Assembly: GCA_002478045.1 (NCBI GenBank)
Contig: DLLT01000022.1
Location: 1-64,000, forward strand
Length of the DNA stretch: 64,000 nucleotides
Source of the DNA: Porphyromonadaceae bacterium UBA7555
Lineage (GTDB): Bacteria; Bacteroidota; Bacteroidia; Bacteroidales; Muribaculaceae
Reading direction: 5' to 3'
The notes below the pieces were generated by a model, which ran no database searches, had not been told where the DNA came from, and worked only from the letters and a program-made list of their open reading frames with translations. Made by a program: the position numbers and the translations under genes. Numbering within the stretch: the stretch's first letter is position 1; each line of letters begins with the position of its first letter. Below are positions 1-10,509 of this stretch, in pieces.

Positions 1-1229
1 ATCAGGTTGCTCCCGAAGGCTATGGTACGCCTACCGGGGTTAAAGAAGATGACAATAGACCAACTCCGACAGACAAAAGCGGCATCTATATGGGTGCCAC
101 GGCATTCAACACCACGCTGAAGACACTGCCGATACAGCGACTGTCCGACTCATCAAAGAACACATTCTTCGACTTTATCAACGGCTTGCAGATGGACAAT
201 GCGACACTATTGTACTATGCTGTCGAAAAAAGCATTGACGCACTTGGCAGTCCTACCTATCCCGACAACCTCAGCAACGCCATCCTCATTACCTTCACCG
301 ACGGCCTTGACCAGGGTTCGCTGGCTATGAATCCCACTCCCAAGAGCTGGCGCAATTATGCCACACAGCTCCACACCAAAATTGGCAGCACAAAGATTCA
401 GGGACTGCCCCTAAAAGCCTATACCATAGGATTGAAAAGTGCCGATGTACTCGATGACGAGCAATTTATGTTCAACCTCACGCAACTTGCCTCTGACGAC
501 AGCAAAGCGCATTCGGTGACAAATATAGCAGAAGTCGAAGACGAACTCACCAATATTTATGAAGAACTGAACAAGCAGACCTCCAAGCGCACCATATCCA
601 TAACCGTTCCTATGATGTCGGACGGAGACAAATACCGACTGACGCTTGACGGCACCGATGCCTCATCCTCGGCCAAAGACTCCAAACGCTGGATTCAAGG
701 CACATTCAGCATTGACGACTATACTCTAAACAATATTACATACTACGGCGTCAGCAGCGCCTCCGGCACCAAGGTCAAAGGCAAGCTCAACGGATTGTAC
801 CTCACCTTTACCTTTGACGATTGCCGCGATGAGACCGGCAATATTTTGGACATCAAAGACGAAGACATCGATGAATGGATATATATTCCGTCACGCGATG
901 ACTGGCAGCACAATGTCGAAATGATGCGCGAGGGCGTTATCAAGGTCGAAGACATCAAAACCTCTGCGGCAATAATGTTTGCCCTTGACGCCTCCAAGTC
1001 TCTCGGCGACCAGTTCCCGGCACTCAAAACGACAGCCACCAACTTTATTCAGCGACTGTTGGGTCAATACTCAGCCGTCGAAGACATCCGCGTGGATGCC
1101 GTTGAGGAACCGCAAGACTGGAGCGATGCCGAAGTCTATAACCTGCAAGGCGTCCGCGTATCCAATCCCACAAGCGGATTCTACATCCTCCGCAAAGGCA
1201 ATTACACCAAGAAAATTCTCCTCCGATAA
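1..1229 (+). CDS. C-terminal part of a secreted von Willebrand factor A domain protein (5' partial)
   Basis: The frame is open from the first bases, so the true start lies upstream; 408 residues are visible. The first half reads like the back of a VWA fold, with a hydrophobic strand followed by TDG (ILITFTDGLDQGS) and then a helix-rich segment; the front of the domain with the DxSxS metal site is off the window. A second stretch (IMFALDASKSLG, about 90 residues from the end) also has a VWA-like strand ending in DxSxS form. The last 25 residues (GVRVSNPTSGFYILRKG then KKILLR) resemble the C-terminal sorting tails of secreted Bacteroidales proteins. Function unknown; surface binding or adhesion is a guess. 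A strong hairpin follows at 1273-1317. Confidence 0.6.
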   Translation, partial: QVAPEGYGTPTGVKEDDNRPTPTDKSGIYMGATAFNTTLKTLPIQRLSDSSKNTFFDFINGLQMDNATLLYYAVEKSIDALGSPTYPDNLSNAILITFTDGLDQGSLAMNPTPKSWRNYATQLHTKIGSTKIQGLPLKAYTIGLKSADVLDDEQFMFNLTQLASDDSKAHSVTNIAEVEDELTNIYEELNKQTSKRTISITVPMMSDGDKYRLTLDGTDASSSAKDSKRWIQGTFSIDDYTLNNITYYGVSSASGTKVKGKLNGLYLTFTFDDCRDETGNILDIKDEDIDEWIYIPSRDDWQHNVEMMREGVIKVEDIKTSAAIMFALDASKSLGDQFPALKTTATNFIQRLLGQYSAVEDIRVDAVEEPQDWSDAEVYNLQGVRVSNPTSGFYILRKGNYTKKILLR

Positions 1230-1272
1230 GGGCCTTCATTCTTATCGCATATAACCTATGTCCTTATTATGT

Positions 1273-1317
1273 CCGCAGGGCTTTCGGAAAATGGCCGAAG
1301 GCTCTGCGGAGTTTTTT
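1273..1317 (+). terminator. Rho-independent terminator after the VWA gene
   Basis: A 15-bp stem (1273-1287 with 1295-1309, two G-U pairs) with a 7-nt loop is followed by AG and six T. It lies 43 nt after the VWA stop codon and separates that gene from lptF. Confidence 0.8.
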
Positions 1318-1384
1318 CGTACGTTGCGCAACTTTTTCGTGCATATTTAGGGCCGTAAGTGATGTCTATGCAGCCGAAAATCGC

Positions 1385-1392
1385 TAACTTTG
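1385..1392 (+). promoter_or_regulatory. -7 box of the lptF-ribBA promoter
   Basis: TAACTTTG fits the Bacteroidota -7 consensus TAnnTTTG and lies 65 nt before the preferred lptF start. No convincing TTTG -33 box is seen at 19-20 nt, so the call rests on the -7 box and its position after a terminator. Confidence 0.55.
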
Positions 1393-1457
1393 CATTTTGA
1401 TAGGTACAGCCGCTGCAATTGCAGCGGCCGATACCGCACAACACTTATTGCATCGTT

Positions 1458-3380
1458 ATGATAATGAAACGTCTACATTCATTTATGTTGCAACGGTTTG
1501 TACCGCTGCTGGCTATGACGTTCTTCATCAGTTTGTTTATCCTGATGATGCAATTCCTGTGGAAGTACATTGAGGATCTTGTCGGCAAAGGCCTGGATTT
1601 CTCGGTAATCTGCGAGTTGTTTTTCTACGCTGCACTGACGATGGTGCCTATGGCGCTACCGCTGGCGGTGCTGCTGGCTTCGCTGATGACCTTCGGCAAC
1701 CTCGGCGAGAAACTCGAGCTCACGGCGATGAAGGCGGCCGGCATATCGTTGTTCCGCATTATGCGTCCGCTGATAGTGCTGATGGTGTTTGTCTCCATAG
1801 GCGCCTTCTTTTTTCAGAATAATGTATTGCCCGTGGCTCAGACCAAGATGTGGACGCTGCTGTTCTCGATGCGACAGAAGAGCCCCGAGCTGGAAATCCC
1901 GGAAAAGTCTTTTTACAGCGACATCCCGGATATGAACATCTACGTCGAGCGTAAGGATCGCAACACCGGAATGCTGCACGACATTATTATATATGATGTT
2001 AGCCGTGGCATTGACAATTCGCGTATAATCCTTGCCGACAGCGCCAAGATGATGTTTACGCAAGACAAGACGCTATTGTTCCTGCACTTGTACCACGGCG
2101 AACTTTTCGAGAATTTCACCGACAATTCGCTGGGCGGCAACAACCGCGGATTTATGCCCTTCCGTCGCGAAAGTTTCGATGACAAGCAAGTGTACTTTCC
2201 CTTTGACGCCAACTTCAACCGACTCAACGAGCAAGGCATACGTTCGCAGTACGTGGGTATGAATATCTCCGAGCTGTCGCACGCCATAGACTCGATACAA
2301 GCCAAAGTAGACAGCATCGGACAAGTCTTCGGCACCGAGCTCAAAGAAACGCCCTACTTAGGACTACCATATTATACACAGCGATATGTCAACCATAAGT
2401 TGGAACGAATTGCACGACCGCCCGTGCATCCGAGCCGCCCGATAAACGTGGATAGTGTCTTCGCTCGCCCCAACGCCTCGATGGCTCGGTCGTACATATC
2501 ACAGGCCTTGGCCAAAGTACAGCGCGTGCGCAACGAATACGAGTTCAAGAGTACCGTACTGCTGGATCAAGAGAAGTCTATGCGCAAACACGACATAGAG
2601 ATGCAGAAGAAGTTCACACTGTCCATAGCATGCATTATATTCTTCTTTATTGGTGCCCCGTTGGGTGCTATAGTCAAGAAAGGCGGCATAGGCACCCCGT
2701 TGGTACTTAGCGTATTGCTATTTATCGTATACTTTATTTTTGACAACTCGGGCTACAAGATGGCTCGTGACGGCAAGACCGCCGTATGGTTCGGCATCTG
2801 GCTGAGTACCATGGTAATGACTCCTCTGGGTATATTCTTCACCTATAAGGCCGTAGGCGATACATCGATGCTTGACTTTGACTGGCTGCGCAAGCTCAAT
2901 GAGAAAATCAAGCGACCTTCGCAGCTTATGCGCCTGTTTGCACGCGATAGCCGTAATCTCGAGACCAAGGAATACACATTCGATGATGTTGTTCCCTCGG
3001 AAATAGTGCCCCGATTGCAGGCACTTATCACAGCCTACCGCAACATTTCGGGGACGAAAGTGCCGTGGTATTCACCTAAGGTATTGCGTAATACGACAGC
3101 GCCAATCGCGCCCGAATTGGAGTCCGTAGTCGAGTATCTGCACAATTCCAAGGACATTTATATCATACATCTACTCAACGAAATACCGTTGCGCGTACGC
3201 CGTCGCGACATTCCCTCCGTGATTAAGACACTCAAAAGCCTTATCTCACGACTAAACGGCGAAGACACCGAGAGCGAGAAGACACCCATAAGTACAGAGA
3301 ACACCGAGGCCTCCGAGAACCCGGAGGACGTTGAAAATGTCGAGACGTCCGAGAACTCCGACACCCCAACACTACAATAG
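1458..3380 (+). CDS. LptF/LptG (YjgP/YjgQ) family LPS export permease
   Basis: Inner-membrane permease of the family that, with LptB, extracts lipopolysaccharide and drives it over the periplasmic bridge. The N-terminal half has three long hydrophobic segments (about residues 10-35, 50-85, 95-120) with the family pattern [17 protein letters not shown] and [14 protein letters not shown] periplasmic region follows, then three more membrane helices (about 395-490, [17 protein letters not shown]). At 640 residues it is far longer than proteobacterial LptF or LptG (about 360); the last 150 residues are soluble and end in an acidic Ser/Thr/Glu/Asn-rich tail. I chose the ATG at 1458 (another lies at 1464) because it leads into the first helix; an in-frame ATG at 1419 is only 27 nt from the -7 box. 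ribBA begins 16 nt after the stop, so the two are probably co-transcribed. LptF versus LptG cannot be told apart here. Confidence 0.88.
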   Translation: MIMKRLHSFMLQRFVPLLAMTFFISLFILMMQFLWKYIEDLVGKGLDFSVICELFFYAALTMVPMALPLAVLLASLMTFGNLGEKLELTAMKAAGISLFRIMRPLIVLMVFVSIGAFFFQNNVLPVAQTKMWTLLFSMRQKSPELEIPEKSFYSDIPDMNIYVERKDRNTGMLHDIIIYDVSRGIDNSRIILADSAKMMFTQDKTLLFLHLYHGELFENFTDNSLGGNNRGFMPFRRESFDDKQVYFPFDANFNRLNEQGIRSQYVGMNISELSHAIDSIQAKVDSIGQVFGTELKETPYLGLPYYTQRYVNHKLERIARPPVHPSRPINVDSVFARPNASMARSYISQALAKVQRVRNEYEFKSTVLLDQEKSMRKHDIEMQKKFTLSIACIIFFFIGAPLGAIVKKGGIGTPLVLSVLLFIVYFIFDNSGYKMARDGKTAVWFGIWLSTMVMTPLGIFFTYKAVGDTSMLDFDWLRKLNEKIKRPSQLMRLFARDSRNLETKEYTFDDVVPSEIVPRLQALITAYRNISGTKVPWYSPKVLRNTTAPIAPELESVVEYLHNSKDIYIIHLLNEIPLRVRRRDIPSVIKTLKSLISRLNGEDTESEKTPISTENTEASENPEDVENVETSENSDTPTLQ

Positions 3381-3396
3381 ACTATCACTAAACAAT

Positions 3397-4626
3397 ATGA
3401 GCGAGCAAGACAACATACGACTGAGCACAATAGATGAAGCCATCGCCGCCTTCGGCCGAGGCGAGATGATTATTGTGGTGGACGACGAAGACCGCGAGAA
3501 CGAAGGCGATATCATCGTTGCCGCAGAAAAAATCACGCCCGAGCAGGTCAATTTCATGCTGCACAACGCACGCGGCGTGCTGTGCGCACCGATGTCACTT
3601 TCGCGCTGCCGCCAACTAAAGCTTGACCGTCAAGTCGAAGATAATACCTCGATGCTGGGCACGCCTTTCACCGTCACCGTTGACTTGCTGGAAGGCTGCA
3701 CCACGGGCGTGAGTGCGCACGACCGCTGCGCAACGCTCAATGCACTGGCCGACCCGGAAGCAAAGCCCGAAGACTTCGGCCGCCCGGGACATATCAATCC
3801 GCTGTATGCCCAAGAGCAAGGTGTACTCCGCCGCGCAGGACACACCGAGGCGGCTGTGGACTTGGCTCGCTTGGCCGGGTTGCAGCCCGTCGGAGTACTC
3901 ATGGAGGTGATGAACGAAGACGGCACTATGGCCCGCCTGCCCCAATTATATGCTATGGCACAAAAATGGGGTATGCCGTTGGTGTCGATACGCGACTTGA
4001 TTCAATATCGGCTGGAGCACGAACGTCTCGTCGAGATGGGTCCGGAAGTGGATATGCCTACGGTATACGGACACTTCCGCCTCATACCATTCCGTCAAAA
4101 GGATAACGGGCTTGAGCATATTGCCATTATCAAGGGCGATATAGCCTCCGACCCGGAGACACCGGTACTGGTACGCGTACACTCGTCTTGTGCAACAGGC
4201 GACATCTTCGGCTCGAAGCGCTGCGACTGCGGCGAGCAGCTGCACCAAGCTCTTCGCGCCATCGAAAAAGAGGGTCGCGGCGCAGTCATCTACCTAAGCC
4301 AGGAAGGTCGCGGCATCGGACTGATGGACAAAATACGCGCATACAAGCTACAGGAACAAGGCATGGACACCGTCGAAGCAAATATACACCTGGGCCACCG
4401 CGCCGACGAGCGCGATTACGGCGTGGGTGCACAGATCCTCAATATGATAGGTGTGCGCAAGATGCGCCTGCTCACCAACAATCCCGTCAAGCGCATAGGC
4501 CTCCAAGGCTACGGCCTCGAAATAGTAGAGAACGTGCCCATCGAAATCGAGCCGAACAACTACAACCGCTTCTATATGCACACCAAGAAGCAGCTTATGG
4601 GACACGATTTGCACAAAGTAGACTGA
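3397..4626 (+). CDS. ribBA: Bifunctional RibBA: 3,4-dihydroxy-2-butanone-4-phosphate synthase / GTP cyclohydrolase II
   Basis: Supplies both precursors of riboflavin: the RibB half makes dihydroxybutanone phosphate from ribulose 5-phosphate, the RibA half opens GTP. RibB motifs are clear: [10 protein letters not shown] at residues 29-38, [15 protein letters not shown] and [14 protein letters not shown]. RibA shows the zinc cysteines C265, C276 and C278 (HSSC, then KRCDCG), QEGRGIGL and [16 protein letters not shown]. The length, 409 residues, is normal for the fused enzyme. The ATG at 3397 is chosen because an upstream in-frame TTG would overlap lptF and add unconserved sequence. No FMN riboswitch-like leader is seen, as expected inside an operon. 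RPGHINPL is slightly unlike the usual RPGHVFPL. Confidence 0.96.
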   Translation: MSEQDNIRLSTIDEAIAAFGRGEMIIVVDDEDRENEGDIIVAAEKITPEQVNFMLHNARGVLCAPMSLSRCRQLKLDRQVEDNTSMLGTPFTVTVDLLEGCTTGVSAHDRCATLNALADPEAKPEDFGRPGHINPLYAQEQGVLRRAGHTEAAVDLARLAGLQPVGVLMEVMNEDGTMARLPQLYAMAQKWGMPLVSIRDLIQYRLEHERLVEMGPEVDMPTVYGHFRLIPFRQKDNGLEHIAIIKGDIASDPETPVLVRVHSSCATGDIFGSKRCDCGEQLHQALRAIEKEGRGAVIYLSQEGRGIGLMDKIRAYKLQEQGMDTVEANIHLGHRADERDYGVGAQILNMIGVRKMRLLTNNPVKRIGLQGYGLEIVENVPIEIEPNNYNRFYMHTKKQLMGHDLHKVD

Positions 4627-4713
4627 GCATCAGAAATCAACAAACACCGGCTCTCATTAGCATTGATATAAAAAGTACAAGCATATACACGAAACACAAC
4701 AAACATATACATC

Positions 4714-6423
4714 ATGGCAGATAACACCAAGACCAACGACACCAACGAAAAAAAAGGAATGAATTTTATCGAACAGATAGTATATGACGACTTGCAAGCC
4801 GGCAAAAATGGCGGACGTCTGAGCACGCGCTTTCCACCCGAGCCCAACGGCTACCTGCACATAGGCCATGCCAAGGCTATATGCATTGACTTCGGCATCG
4901 CCGAAAAATTCGGTGGCACTTGCAACCTGCGTTTTGACGACACAAACCCTGTCAAGGAGGATGTTGAGTACGTAGATTCAATACGCGAAGACATCCATTG
5001 GCTGGGCTTCGACTGGGACGACCGCGAGTATTACGCCTCGGATTACTTTCCTCAGCTGTACGCCTTGGCCGAACGGCTTATACGCGAAGGCAAGGCCTAC
5101 GTCGATGACCAAAGTAGTGAGGAGATTGCCGCACAGAAAGGCTCGCCCACCGTCCCGGGTATCAACAGCCCCTATCGCGACCGAACACCCGAGGAGAACC
5201 TCGATCTGTTCCATCGTATGAATGCCGGCGAATTCGAAGAAGGTTCACGCGTGCTGCGTGCAAAGATAGATATGGCTTCGGATAATATGCATTTTCGCGA
5301 CCCCATCATGTACCGCATCATCAAGACGCCCCACCACCGCACAGGCACACAGTGGAAAGTATACCCGATGTACGACTTCGCCCACGGACAAAGCGATTTC
5401 TTCGAAGGCGTCACCCACTCAATATGCACACTCGAATTTGTCCCCCATCGTCCGCTCTACGAGTACTTTGTCAAGGAACTGGCAAAAGACGGCAACTATT
5501 GCCCCCGACAGATTGAGTTCAATCGTCTCAACCTGACATACACGGTTATGAGCAAGCGCAAACTGCGTCAACTGGTTATGGAAGGGCTTGTAGCCGGATG
5601 GGATGACCCGCGTATGCCAACCATCTCGGGTATGCGTCGCCGCGGATTTACACCCGCATCCATACGCAATTTCATTGACACCATAGGATACACCAAGTAC
5701 GAAGCGCTCAACTCCGTCAGCTTGCTCGAATTTGCAGTGCGCGAGGACCTCAACCGTATAGCCACACGTGTCATGGCCGTGCTGAATCCCGTCAAGGTAG
5801 TCATCACCAATTACCCCGAAGGCAAGGTCGAAATGGTACAGATGGACAATAATCCCGAACAAGAAGGCGCCGGGACGCACTCTATGCCCTTCAGCCGTGA
5901 GATACTCATCGAACGCGAGGACTTTATGGAGAATCCGCCCAAGAAGTACTTCCGCATGTGCCCGGGCGGCGAGGTACGTCTCAAAGGCGCATACATCGTA
6001 CAATGTCAGGACGTAGTCAAGGATGCCGAGGGCAATATCGTAGAGATACATTGTACATATGATCCCGACACCCATAGCGGTGCTCCCGGTGCTGCACGCA
6101 AGGTTAAAGGTACGCTCCACTGGGTTTCGGCACAGCACGCCGTAGACGCCGAAGTACGCCTCTACGACCGTCTGTTCAATGTCGAGAACCCCGCAGCGGA
6201 GACCGAACGCGATTTCCGCGAGATGCTAAACCCCGACTCGCTCAAAGTCATCGAACATGCCAAGGTCGAACCTTTTGTGGCCGAAAACGCCGAACGTGGC
6301 ACCAAGTTGCAGTTCCAACGCGTGGGATATTTCACGCCCGACTACGACAGTACTCCCGGACATTTGGTATTCAATCGTACAATTGCACTCAAGGATAGCT
6401 GGGAAAAAGTTTCAAAAAAATAA
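4714..6423 (+). CDS. glnS: Glutaminyl-tRNA synthetase
   Basis: Class I synthetase that charges tRNA-Gln in the cytoplasm. The HIGH signature is intact at residues 49-52 in [12 protein letters not shown], and the KMSKS equivalent is VMSKRKL at about 278-284. [19 protein letters not shown] and the GlnRS-type region [24 protein letters not shown] distinguish it from GluRS, which lacks this C-terminal beta-barrel extension. At 569 residues it has the length of bacterial GlnRS. The gene lies 87 nt after ribBA with no recognisable promoter between, so it may be read from the lptF promoter. A perfect 11-bp hairpin follows. Confidence 0.97.
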   Translation: MADNTKTNDTNEKKGMNFIEQIVYDDLQAGKNGGRLSTRFPPEPNGYLHIGHAKAICIDFGIAEKFGGTCNLRFDDTNPVKEDVEYVDSIREDIHWLGFDWDDREYYASDYFPQLYALAERLIREGKAYVDDQSSEEIAAQKGSPTVPGINSPYRDRTPEENLDLFHRMNAGEFEEGSRVLRAKIDMASDNMHFRDPIMYRIIKTPHHRTGTQWKVYPMYDFAHGQSDFFEGVTHSICTLEFVPHRPLYEYFVKELAKDGNYCPRQIEFNRLNLTYTVMSKRKLRQLVMEGLVAGWDDPRMPTISGMRRRGFTPASIRNFIDTIGYTKYEALNSVSLLEFAVREDLNRIATRVMAVLNPVKVVITNYPEGKVEMVQMDNNPEQEGAGTHSMPFSREILIEREDFMENPPKKYFRMCPGGEVRLKGAYIVQCQDVVKDAEGNIVEIHCTYDPDTHSGAPGAARKVKGTLHWVSAQHAVDAEVRLYDRLFNVENPAAETERDFREMLNPDSLKVIEHAKVEPFVAENAERGTKLQFQRVGYFTPDYDSTPGHLVFNRTIALKDSWEKVSKK

Positions 6424-6441
6424 TACAACATAATCCAAGAA

Positions 6442-6470
6442 CCGCATATGCCCACACTCGGCATATGCGG
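6442..6470 (+). terminator. Hairpin after glnS
   Basis: A perfect 11-bp inverted repeat (6442-6452 with 6460-6470, 7-nt loop) lies 19 nt after the glnS stop. The following CCTCTACTTT is only weakly T-rich, so this is a plausible but not ideal intrinsic terminator. Confidence 0.55.
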
Positions 6471-6553
6471 CCTCTACTTTAACCAAGCAACGCACCTAAT
6501 GTCGTAGATAAACTATAGGCAAAATTCCAAATTTAACTAAACGACCGTACAAC

Positions 6554-8047
6554 ATGATGGATGAAGGAACAGACTACGAACGCAACGAACTCATAGCTCG
6601 ATTTCGCCAATATCTTCGCGACCCCGAGCATAAGGCATTCTTTGACCACGATGACATCGTAGAAATCTTTGACTATGCCGGGGATATGGACGATGAGTAC
6701 GTACGCATAGAGGCCCTAATGTACGCTGCCCGCTATTTCCCCGACAGCAAGGAAATGGAACAGCGGCGATTGATCTTTTATAGTGATACGTATCCTCAGG
6801 CCGCAAAAGAATTCATCCAAGACCACGGCGGTGACACACAGGACCGACCTTTGCTTCAACGTCTTATCGCCATTAAAGAAGACTATACAGACGATGGCGA
6901 CAACGACAATGCCATCGCTGCATTGGAGCGTATTCTCACCGACAAGCCAAAGATGAATGACGAGGAGACCATCCGTTTTGTAACCACCGTTGACGATTGC
7001 AATTGTCTCGAATGGTTGGAACAAAACTTGGAACGCGTGGCCGCTTATTCGTCAAATCGTGCTTGTATCCTCTACGAATTGGCTATGTCTTTGCTCGACC
7101 GGATGGAATATGCTCGAGCAGTGCCTATAATCGAAGAATTGGTAAGCGAGAAGCCTTTTATTCTGTCTTACTGGGAATTACTTCTGGATGCCCAGGTCAA
7201 CAGTCAAGCCGCGGATGCCGAAATAGACGACACAGTAGAGACTATACTGGCAATGGATCCGGAAAACGCACAGGCATTGAAGCACAAGTTCCTGAAAATA
7301 TACCACAACAACGGCGACCCGGACGTGCTGTCCGAAATAATCAGGATTATGCCGGACGATGCTGAAATCTCGCGCCTATATATCCGTTCACTCGTTGCGC
7401 ACGACCGTAAGGACAAAGCGGCCGCCTATATCGACGAACGTCTCCAAGCCAATCCATTAGACTATGAGGCTCTTGTCTCCAATTTCTTCGTGGTAGGTCA
7501 CAGGGCTTGTCTCAAGGCTATCAAGCAAGCATTTATGACTCCGGAAGCCAAAGCCAAGGTTTCGCCAAGCGAATGGTACGAAGCCATCAAGACGACTTTA
7601 GACACGACCAAGGCTGCCATAGCCGGATACGCAATGATGTTATGGATTTTGGAGGAATACGATGATGACACACTACCCGAATGGTGGACATCCACATTAA
7701 TAATCAACGCATTCGAGAGATGCAAATACAAATACGTCGTAGATGCGATCGAAGCCGACCCGACATTCTTGCACCGATGCGATATGGTATTGTATACTCT
7801 GGTAGTTTGCGCTTATGCCAAGGCCGGTGAATATAACACCGCTCTCGAAATGTGCCATACCGGGATTGTCTACAACAGCAGATTTTGGCCGGGCATCAAG
7901 GACAGTAGTCCACATTGGACATTGCTGTTTTATCGTTGCTTGGAGGTTCTTATGAATATCTCCGAAAAAATTTATGACGCTCGCGATGCAAAAAAGCAAC
8001 CGATATTCAGCGATAACCCCTTTGACGTACACCCGCCACGAGACTAA
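6554..8047 (+). CDS. TPR-like repeat protein of unknown function
   Basis: A 497-residue soluble protein with no signal peptide or membrane helix. It is mostly short paired helices with tetratricopeptide-like spacing, for example ILAMDPENAQALKHKFLKI and ERLQANPLDYEALVSNFF, where an N-P-x-x-x-x-A turn joins helices. It is acidic, especially in the first 130 residues. ATG codons lie at 6554 and 6557; either may start. Such scaffolds usually bind partner proteins, but no partner can be named from context: glnS is upstream behind a hairpin and a DNA glycosylase family gene lies 48 nt downstream. Not recognised beyond the repeat class. Confidence 0.7.
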   Translation: MMDEGTDYERNELIARFRQYLRDPEHKAFFDHDDIVEIFDYAGDMDDEYVRIEALMYAARYFPDSKEMEQRRLIFYSDTYPQAAKEFIQDHGGDTQDRPLLQRLIAIKEDYTDDGDNDNAIAALERILTDKPKMNDEETIRFVTTVDDCNCLEWLEQNLERVAAYSSNRACILYELAMSLLDRMEYARAVPIIEELVSEKPFILSYWELLLDAQVNSQAADAEIDDTVETILAMDPENAQALKHKFLKIYHNNGDPDVLSEIIRIMPDDAEISRLYIRSLVAHDRKDKAAAYIDERLQANPLDYEALVSNFFVVGHRACLKAIKQAFMTPEAKAKVSPSEWYEAIKTTLDTTKAAIAGYAMMLWILEEYDDDTLPEWWTSTLIINAFERCKYKYVVDAIEADPTFLHRCDMVLYTLVVCAYAKAGEYNTALEMCHTGIVYNSRFWPGIKDSSPHWTLLFYRCLEVLMNISEKIYDARDAKKQPIFSDNPFDVHPPRD

Positions 8048-8095
8048 CTAGGATTACATTTCCGTCCATCGGTTGAATAGCACTAAGGCGCATAT

Positions 8096-8683
8096 ATGCA
8101 AGAAAATACGTCTATACTCATCGAACATCACCCATGGGCGCCATACGTCCCCGAAAGTGCACGTGTACTGTTGCTCGGCACTTTCCCGCCCGGGCCGCAC
8201 CGCTGGAGTATGGACTTTTATTACCCCAACGCCACAAATGACTTTTGGCGAATAATGGGCTTGATATTTGATGGAGATGCAACGGCTCTCTACGACAAAA
8301 CATCGCGCACTTTCAGGCTTGACCGCATCAAAACGCTGCTTGACATGCATGGCATCGCCCTGAGCGACACCGTATTGGATGCACGACGCACACGCGGTAC
8401 AGCCTCGGACAAAGACCTTGAAGTGGTGCGTATGCGCGACATCCCTGCATTGGCCGCCGGAATACATAATCTTTGTGCTATAGCAACGACGGGGAAGAAA
8501 GCCGCCGAAATTGTGGCCGCACAGACCTGCACCCCCGTACCATCCATCGGCACATATACCGATTTCGGCGATCTGGAAATATGGAGACTGCCATCTACCT
8601 CACGCGCCTACCCTATTTCCCTCGATGCCAAGGCCTCATATTACCGACGGTTCTTTGCAGCCACAGGTATTATACCATATTAA
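8096..8683 (+). CDS. Uracil-DNA glycosylase superfamily protein (Mug / hypoxanthine-DNA-glycosylase-like)
   Basis: A 195-residue protein with the signs of the UDG fold: a core strand ending in the active-site loop LLLGTFPPG (about residues 26-34), the segment FYYPNATNDFWRIMG that lines the base pocket in this family, and the late LPSTSRAYP motif (about 167-175), which matches the inserting S/P-rich loop. These enzymes remove deaminated bases such as uracil or hypoxanthine from DNA. The exact substrate cannot be read from sequence. The gene sits 48 nt after the TPR-like gene and may be co-transcribed; no separate promoter is obvious. Confidence 0.75.
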   Translation: MQENTSILIEHHPWAPYVPESARVLLLGTFPPGPHRWSMDFYYPNATNDFWRIMGLIFDGDATALYDKTSRTFRLDRIKTLLDMHGIALSDTVLDARRTRGTASDKDLEVVRMRDIPALAAGIHNLCAIATTGKKAAEIVAAQTCTPVPSIGTYTDFGDLEIWRLPSTSRAYPISLDAKASYYRRFFAATGIIPY

Positions 8684-8785
8684 GTTGCATCAGACTTCAT
8701 CGCCATAAGTTTCAATGCCACCATATAAAAGTTTGTCCAAACGACGATAATACTTTCCAATAGCGCACAATGTCGTAGGAAAAGC

Positions 8786-8816
8786 TTGGTTCATTCGCCA
8801 AAAAACCGTATTTTTG
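8786..8816 (+). promoter_or_regulatory. Promoter of the mlaEF-holB operon
   Basis: A -33-like TTGG (8786-8789) and a -7 TATTTTTG (8809-8816) are 19 nt apart, the spacing of Bacteroidota housekeeping promoters. The implied leader to mlaE is about 120 nt. Apart from this promoter nothing else is seen in the 8684-8942 gap. Confidence 0.6.
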
Positions 8817-8942
8817 TACATTGTTTGGCCGAGCATAGTCCCGTGCGGCATACCACTCTGCATTCAATTCTCCAAGGCGAGTTTTAGCCGACCGTACATC
8901 AACGCCAAATAGCACAAAAACGAAACAATACTACACTCCAAT

Positions 8943-9692
8943 ATGCTTTTAGCCAATTCATTAGCCACCTTCGGACACTACTGCATCTTTATGCGACGCG
9001 TGTTCTCAATACCTGAGAAGTGGAGGGTGTTTTTCAAGCGCACTGTAGCCGAAATCATGAAACTGGGCATTGATTCGATACCGTTGGTAATGATTATTTC
9101 GGTGTTTATAGGCGCTGTCATCGCTATTCAAATGCAGTTGAACATAGCATCACCACTCATTCCGAGCTACACCGTTGGCTTGGCCACACGTGACATCGTG
9201 CTTCTTGAATTCTCCAACTCAATATTATGCTTGATACTTGCAGGCAAAGTCGGATCCAATATCGCCTCCGAGATTGGCACCATGCGCGTGACCGAACAAA
9301 TTGATGCTCTCGAGATTATGGGCGTCAATTCGGCCAGTTTTTTGGTATTGCCAAAAGTATTGGGATTTCTGCTGTTTATACCGGTTCTGGTAATATTCTC
9401 CATAGGCACGGCCTTCATCGGCGGATACTTGGTGGCCGTGTTCACGGACATCATTACCGTATCACGTTATGTCTACGGACTACAGGCGCTCTTCAACGAG
9501 TGGTATGTATGGTACGGTCTCATCAAGTGCTTGGTGTTCTCATTCATTATCACCTCGGTATCGTCCTTCTACGGCTACTATGTCAAGGGAGGCGCCCTCG
9601 AAGTAGGCAAAGCCAGCACCAATGGTGTTGTATCCAGTAGCATATTGATCTTAATGTTCGACGTTCTGTTGACCAAACTCTTACTGCAATGA
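8943..9692 (+). CDS. mlaE: MlaE-family ABC transporter permease
   Basis: Permease of the Mla/MCE type, which moves phospholipids between the inner and outer membranes. At 249 residues it has the normal length. Visible features are the amphipathic N-terminus (MRRVFSIPEKWRVFFKRT), membrane helices at about 38-62, 85-105, 140-175 and 195-245, and the family's central segment GSNIASEIGTMRVTEQIDAL, which couples to the ATPase. The next gene overlaps by 4 nt (ATGA) and is the cognate ATPase. No MCE-domain substrate-binding partner (MlaD) lies in the window, so the complex must recruit one encoded elsewhere. Confidence 0.93.
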   Translation: MLLANSLATFGHYCIFMRRVFSIPEKWRVFFKRTVAEIMKLGIDSIPLVMIISVFIGAVIAIQMQLNIASPLIPSYTVGLATRDIVLLEFSNSILCLILAGKVGSNIASEIGTMRVTEQIDALEIMGVNSASFLVLPKVLGFLLFIPVLVIFSIGTAFIGGYLVAVFTDIITVSRYVYGLQALFNEWYVWYGLIKCLVFSFIITSVSSFYGYYVKGGALEVGKASTNGVVSSSILILMFDVLLTKLLLQ

Positions 9693-10504
9693 TTGAGGTA
9701 AAAGACCTAACTAAATCCTTTGACGGGCGCACAGTGCTGCACGAAGTCAGCGCCACCTTCGCCACCGGTAAGACCAATCTTATCATCGGTCAAAGTGGCT
9801 CTGGCAAAACCGTGCTCATGAAGTCTCTGGTGGGCTTGCTCACACCCGAGAGCGGTGAAATCCTCTTTGACGGCCGAGATGTCATATCTATGGATCGTCA
9901 GCAGCGCAAGGACCTGCGACAGGAAATCGGCATGCTCTTCCAAGGCTCGGCACTCTTCGATAGCGAGACCGTATTGGGTAATGTTATGTTCCCTTTGGTA
10001 ATGTTTTCTTCTAAAAGCCAAGCCGAGATACGCGAACGCGCTATGTTCTGCCTTGAGCGAGTCAATCTACTGGGCGCCGAAAACAAATATCCCAGCGAAA
10101 TATCCGGCGGTATGCAAAAACGCGTTGCCATAGCACGCGCCATAGCCTTAAACCCGCGCTATCTGTTTTGCGATGAGCCCAACAGCGGTCTCGACCCCAA
10201 GACATCCATACTTATCGATGAACTGCTCAGCGACATCACGCACGAATATAATATTACCACCGTCATCAACACCCACGATATGAACTCGGTGCTCGGCATC
10301 GGCGAAAATATCATATTCATCAATAAGGGATACTGCGAATGGACCGGCAATAAAGACCTTATATTTTCGTCCGACAATCAGGCGCTTAACGACTTTGTCT
10401 TTGCCACCGACCTCTTCCAAGAAGTCAAAGAATACATTGTCAAATATGGCCTTAACGCCGTAGGTGCCGCCAGACGCCATAGTATGGACCTCCAAAAACG
10501 CTGA
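9689..10504 (+). CDS. mlaF: MlaF-family ABC transporter ATP-binding protein
   Basis: Cytoplasmic ATPase that powers MlaE. It has Walker A GQSGSGKT (about residues 33-40), the Q-loop region FQGSALF, the signature ISGGMQKRVAIARAI and Walker B LFCDEPNSGLDP, followed by the H-loop NTHD. At 271 residues it is standard. It overlaps mlaE by ATGA, a sign of translational coupling, and is followed after 5 nt by a DNA polymerase subunit gene, so replication and envelope genes share one transcript. Confidence 0.94.
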   Translation: MIEVKDLTKSFDGRTVLHEVSATFATGKTNLIIGQSGSGKTVLMKSLVGLLTPESGEILFDGRDVISMDRQQRKDLRQEIGMLFQGSALFDSETVLGNVMFPLVMFSSKSQAEIRERAMFCLERVNLLGAENKYPSEISGGMQKRVAIARAIALNPRYLFCDEPNSGLDPKTSILIDELLSDITHEYNITTVINTHDMNSVLGIGENIIFINKGYCEWTGNKDLIFSSDNQALNDFVFATDLFQEVKEYIVKYGLNAVGAARRHSMDLQKR

Positions 10505-10509
10505 TAACC

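Noticed and set aside
3381..3396. FMN riboswitch upstream of ribBA
   Set aside because: Only 16 nt separate lptF and ribBA; no room for the element.
5419..6138. 239-residue open frame on the minus strand
   Set aside because: Antisense to glnS; no motif and no promoter.
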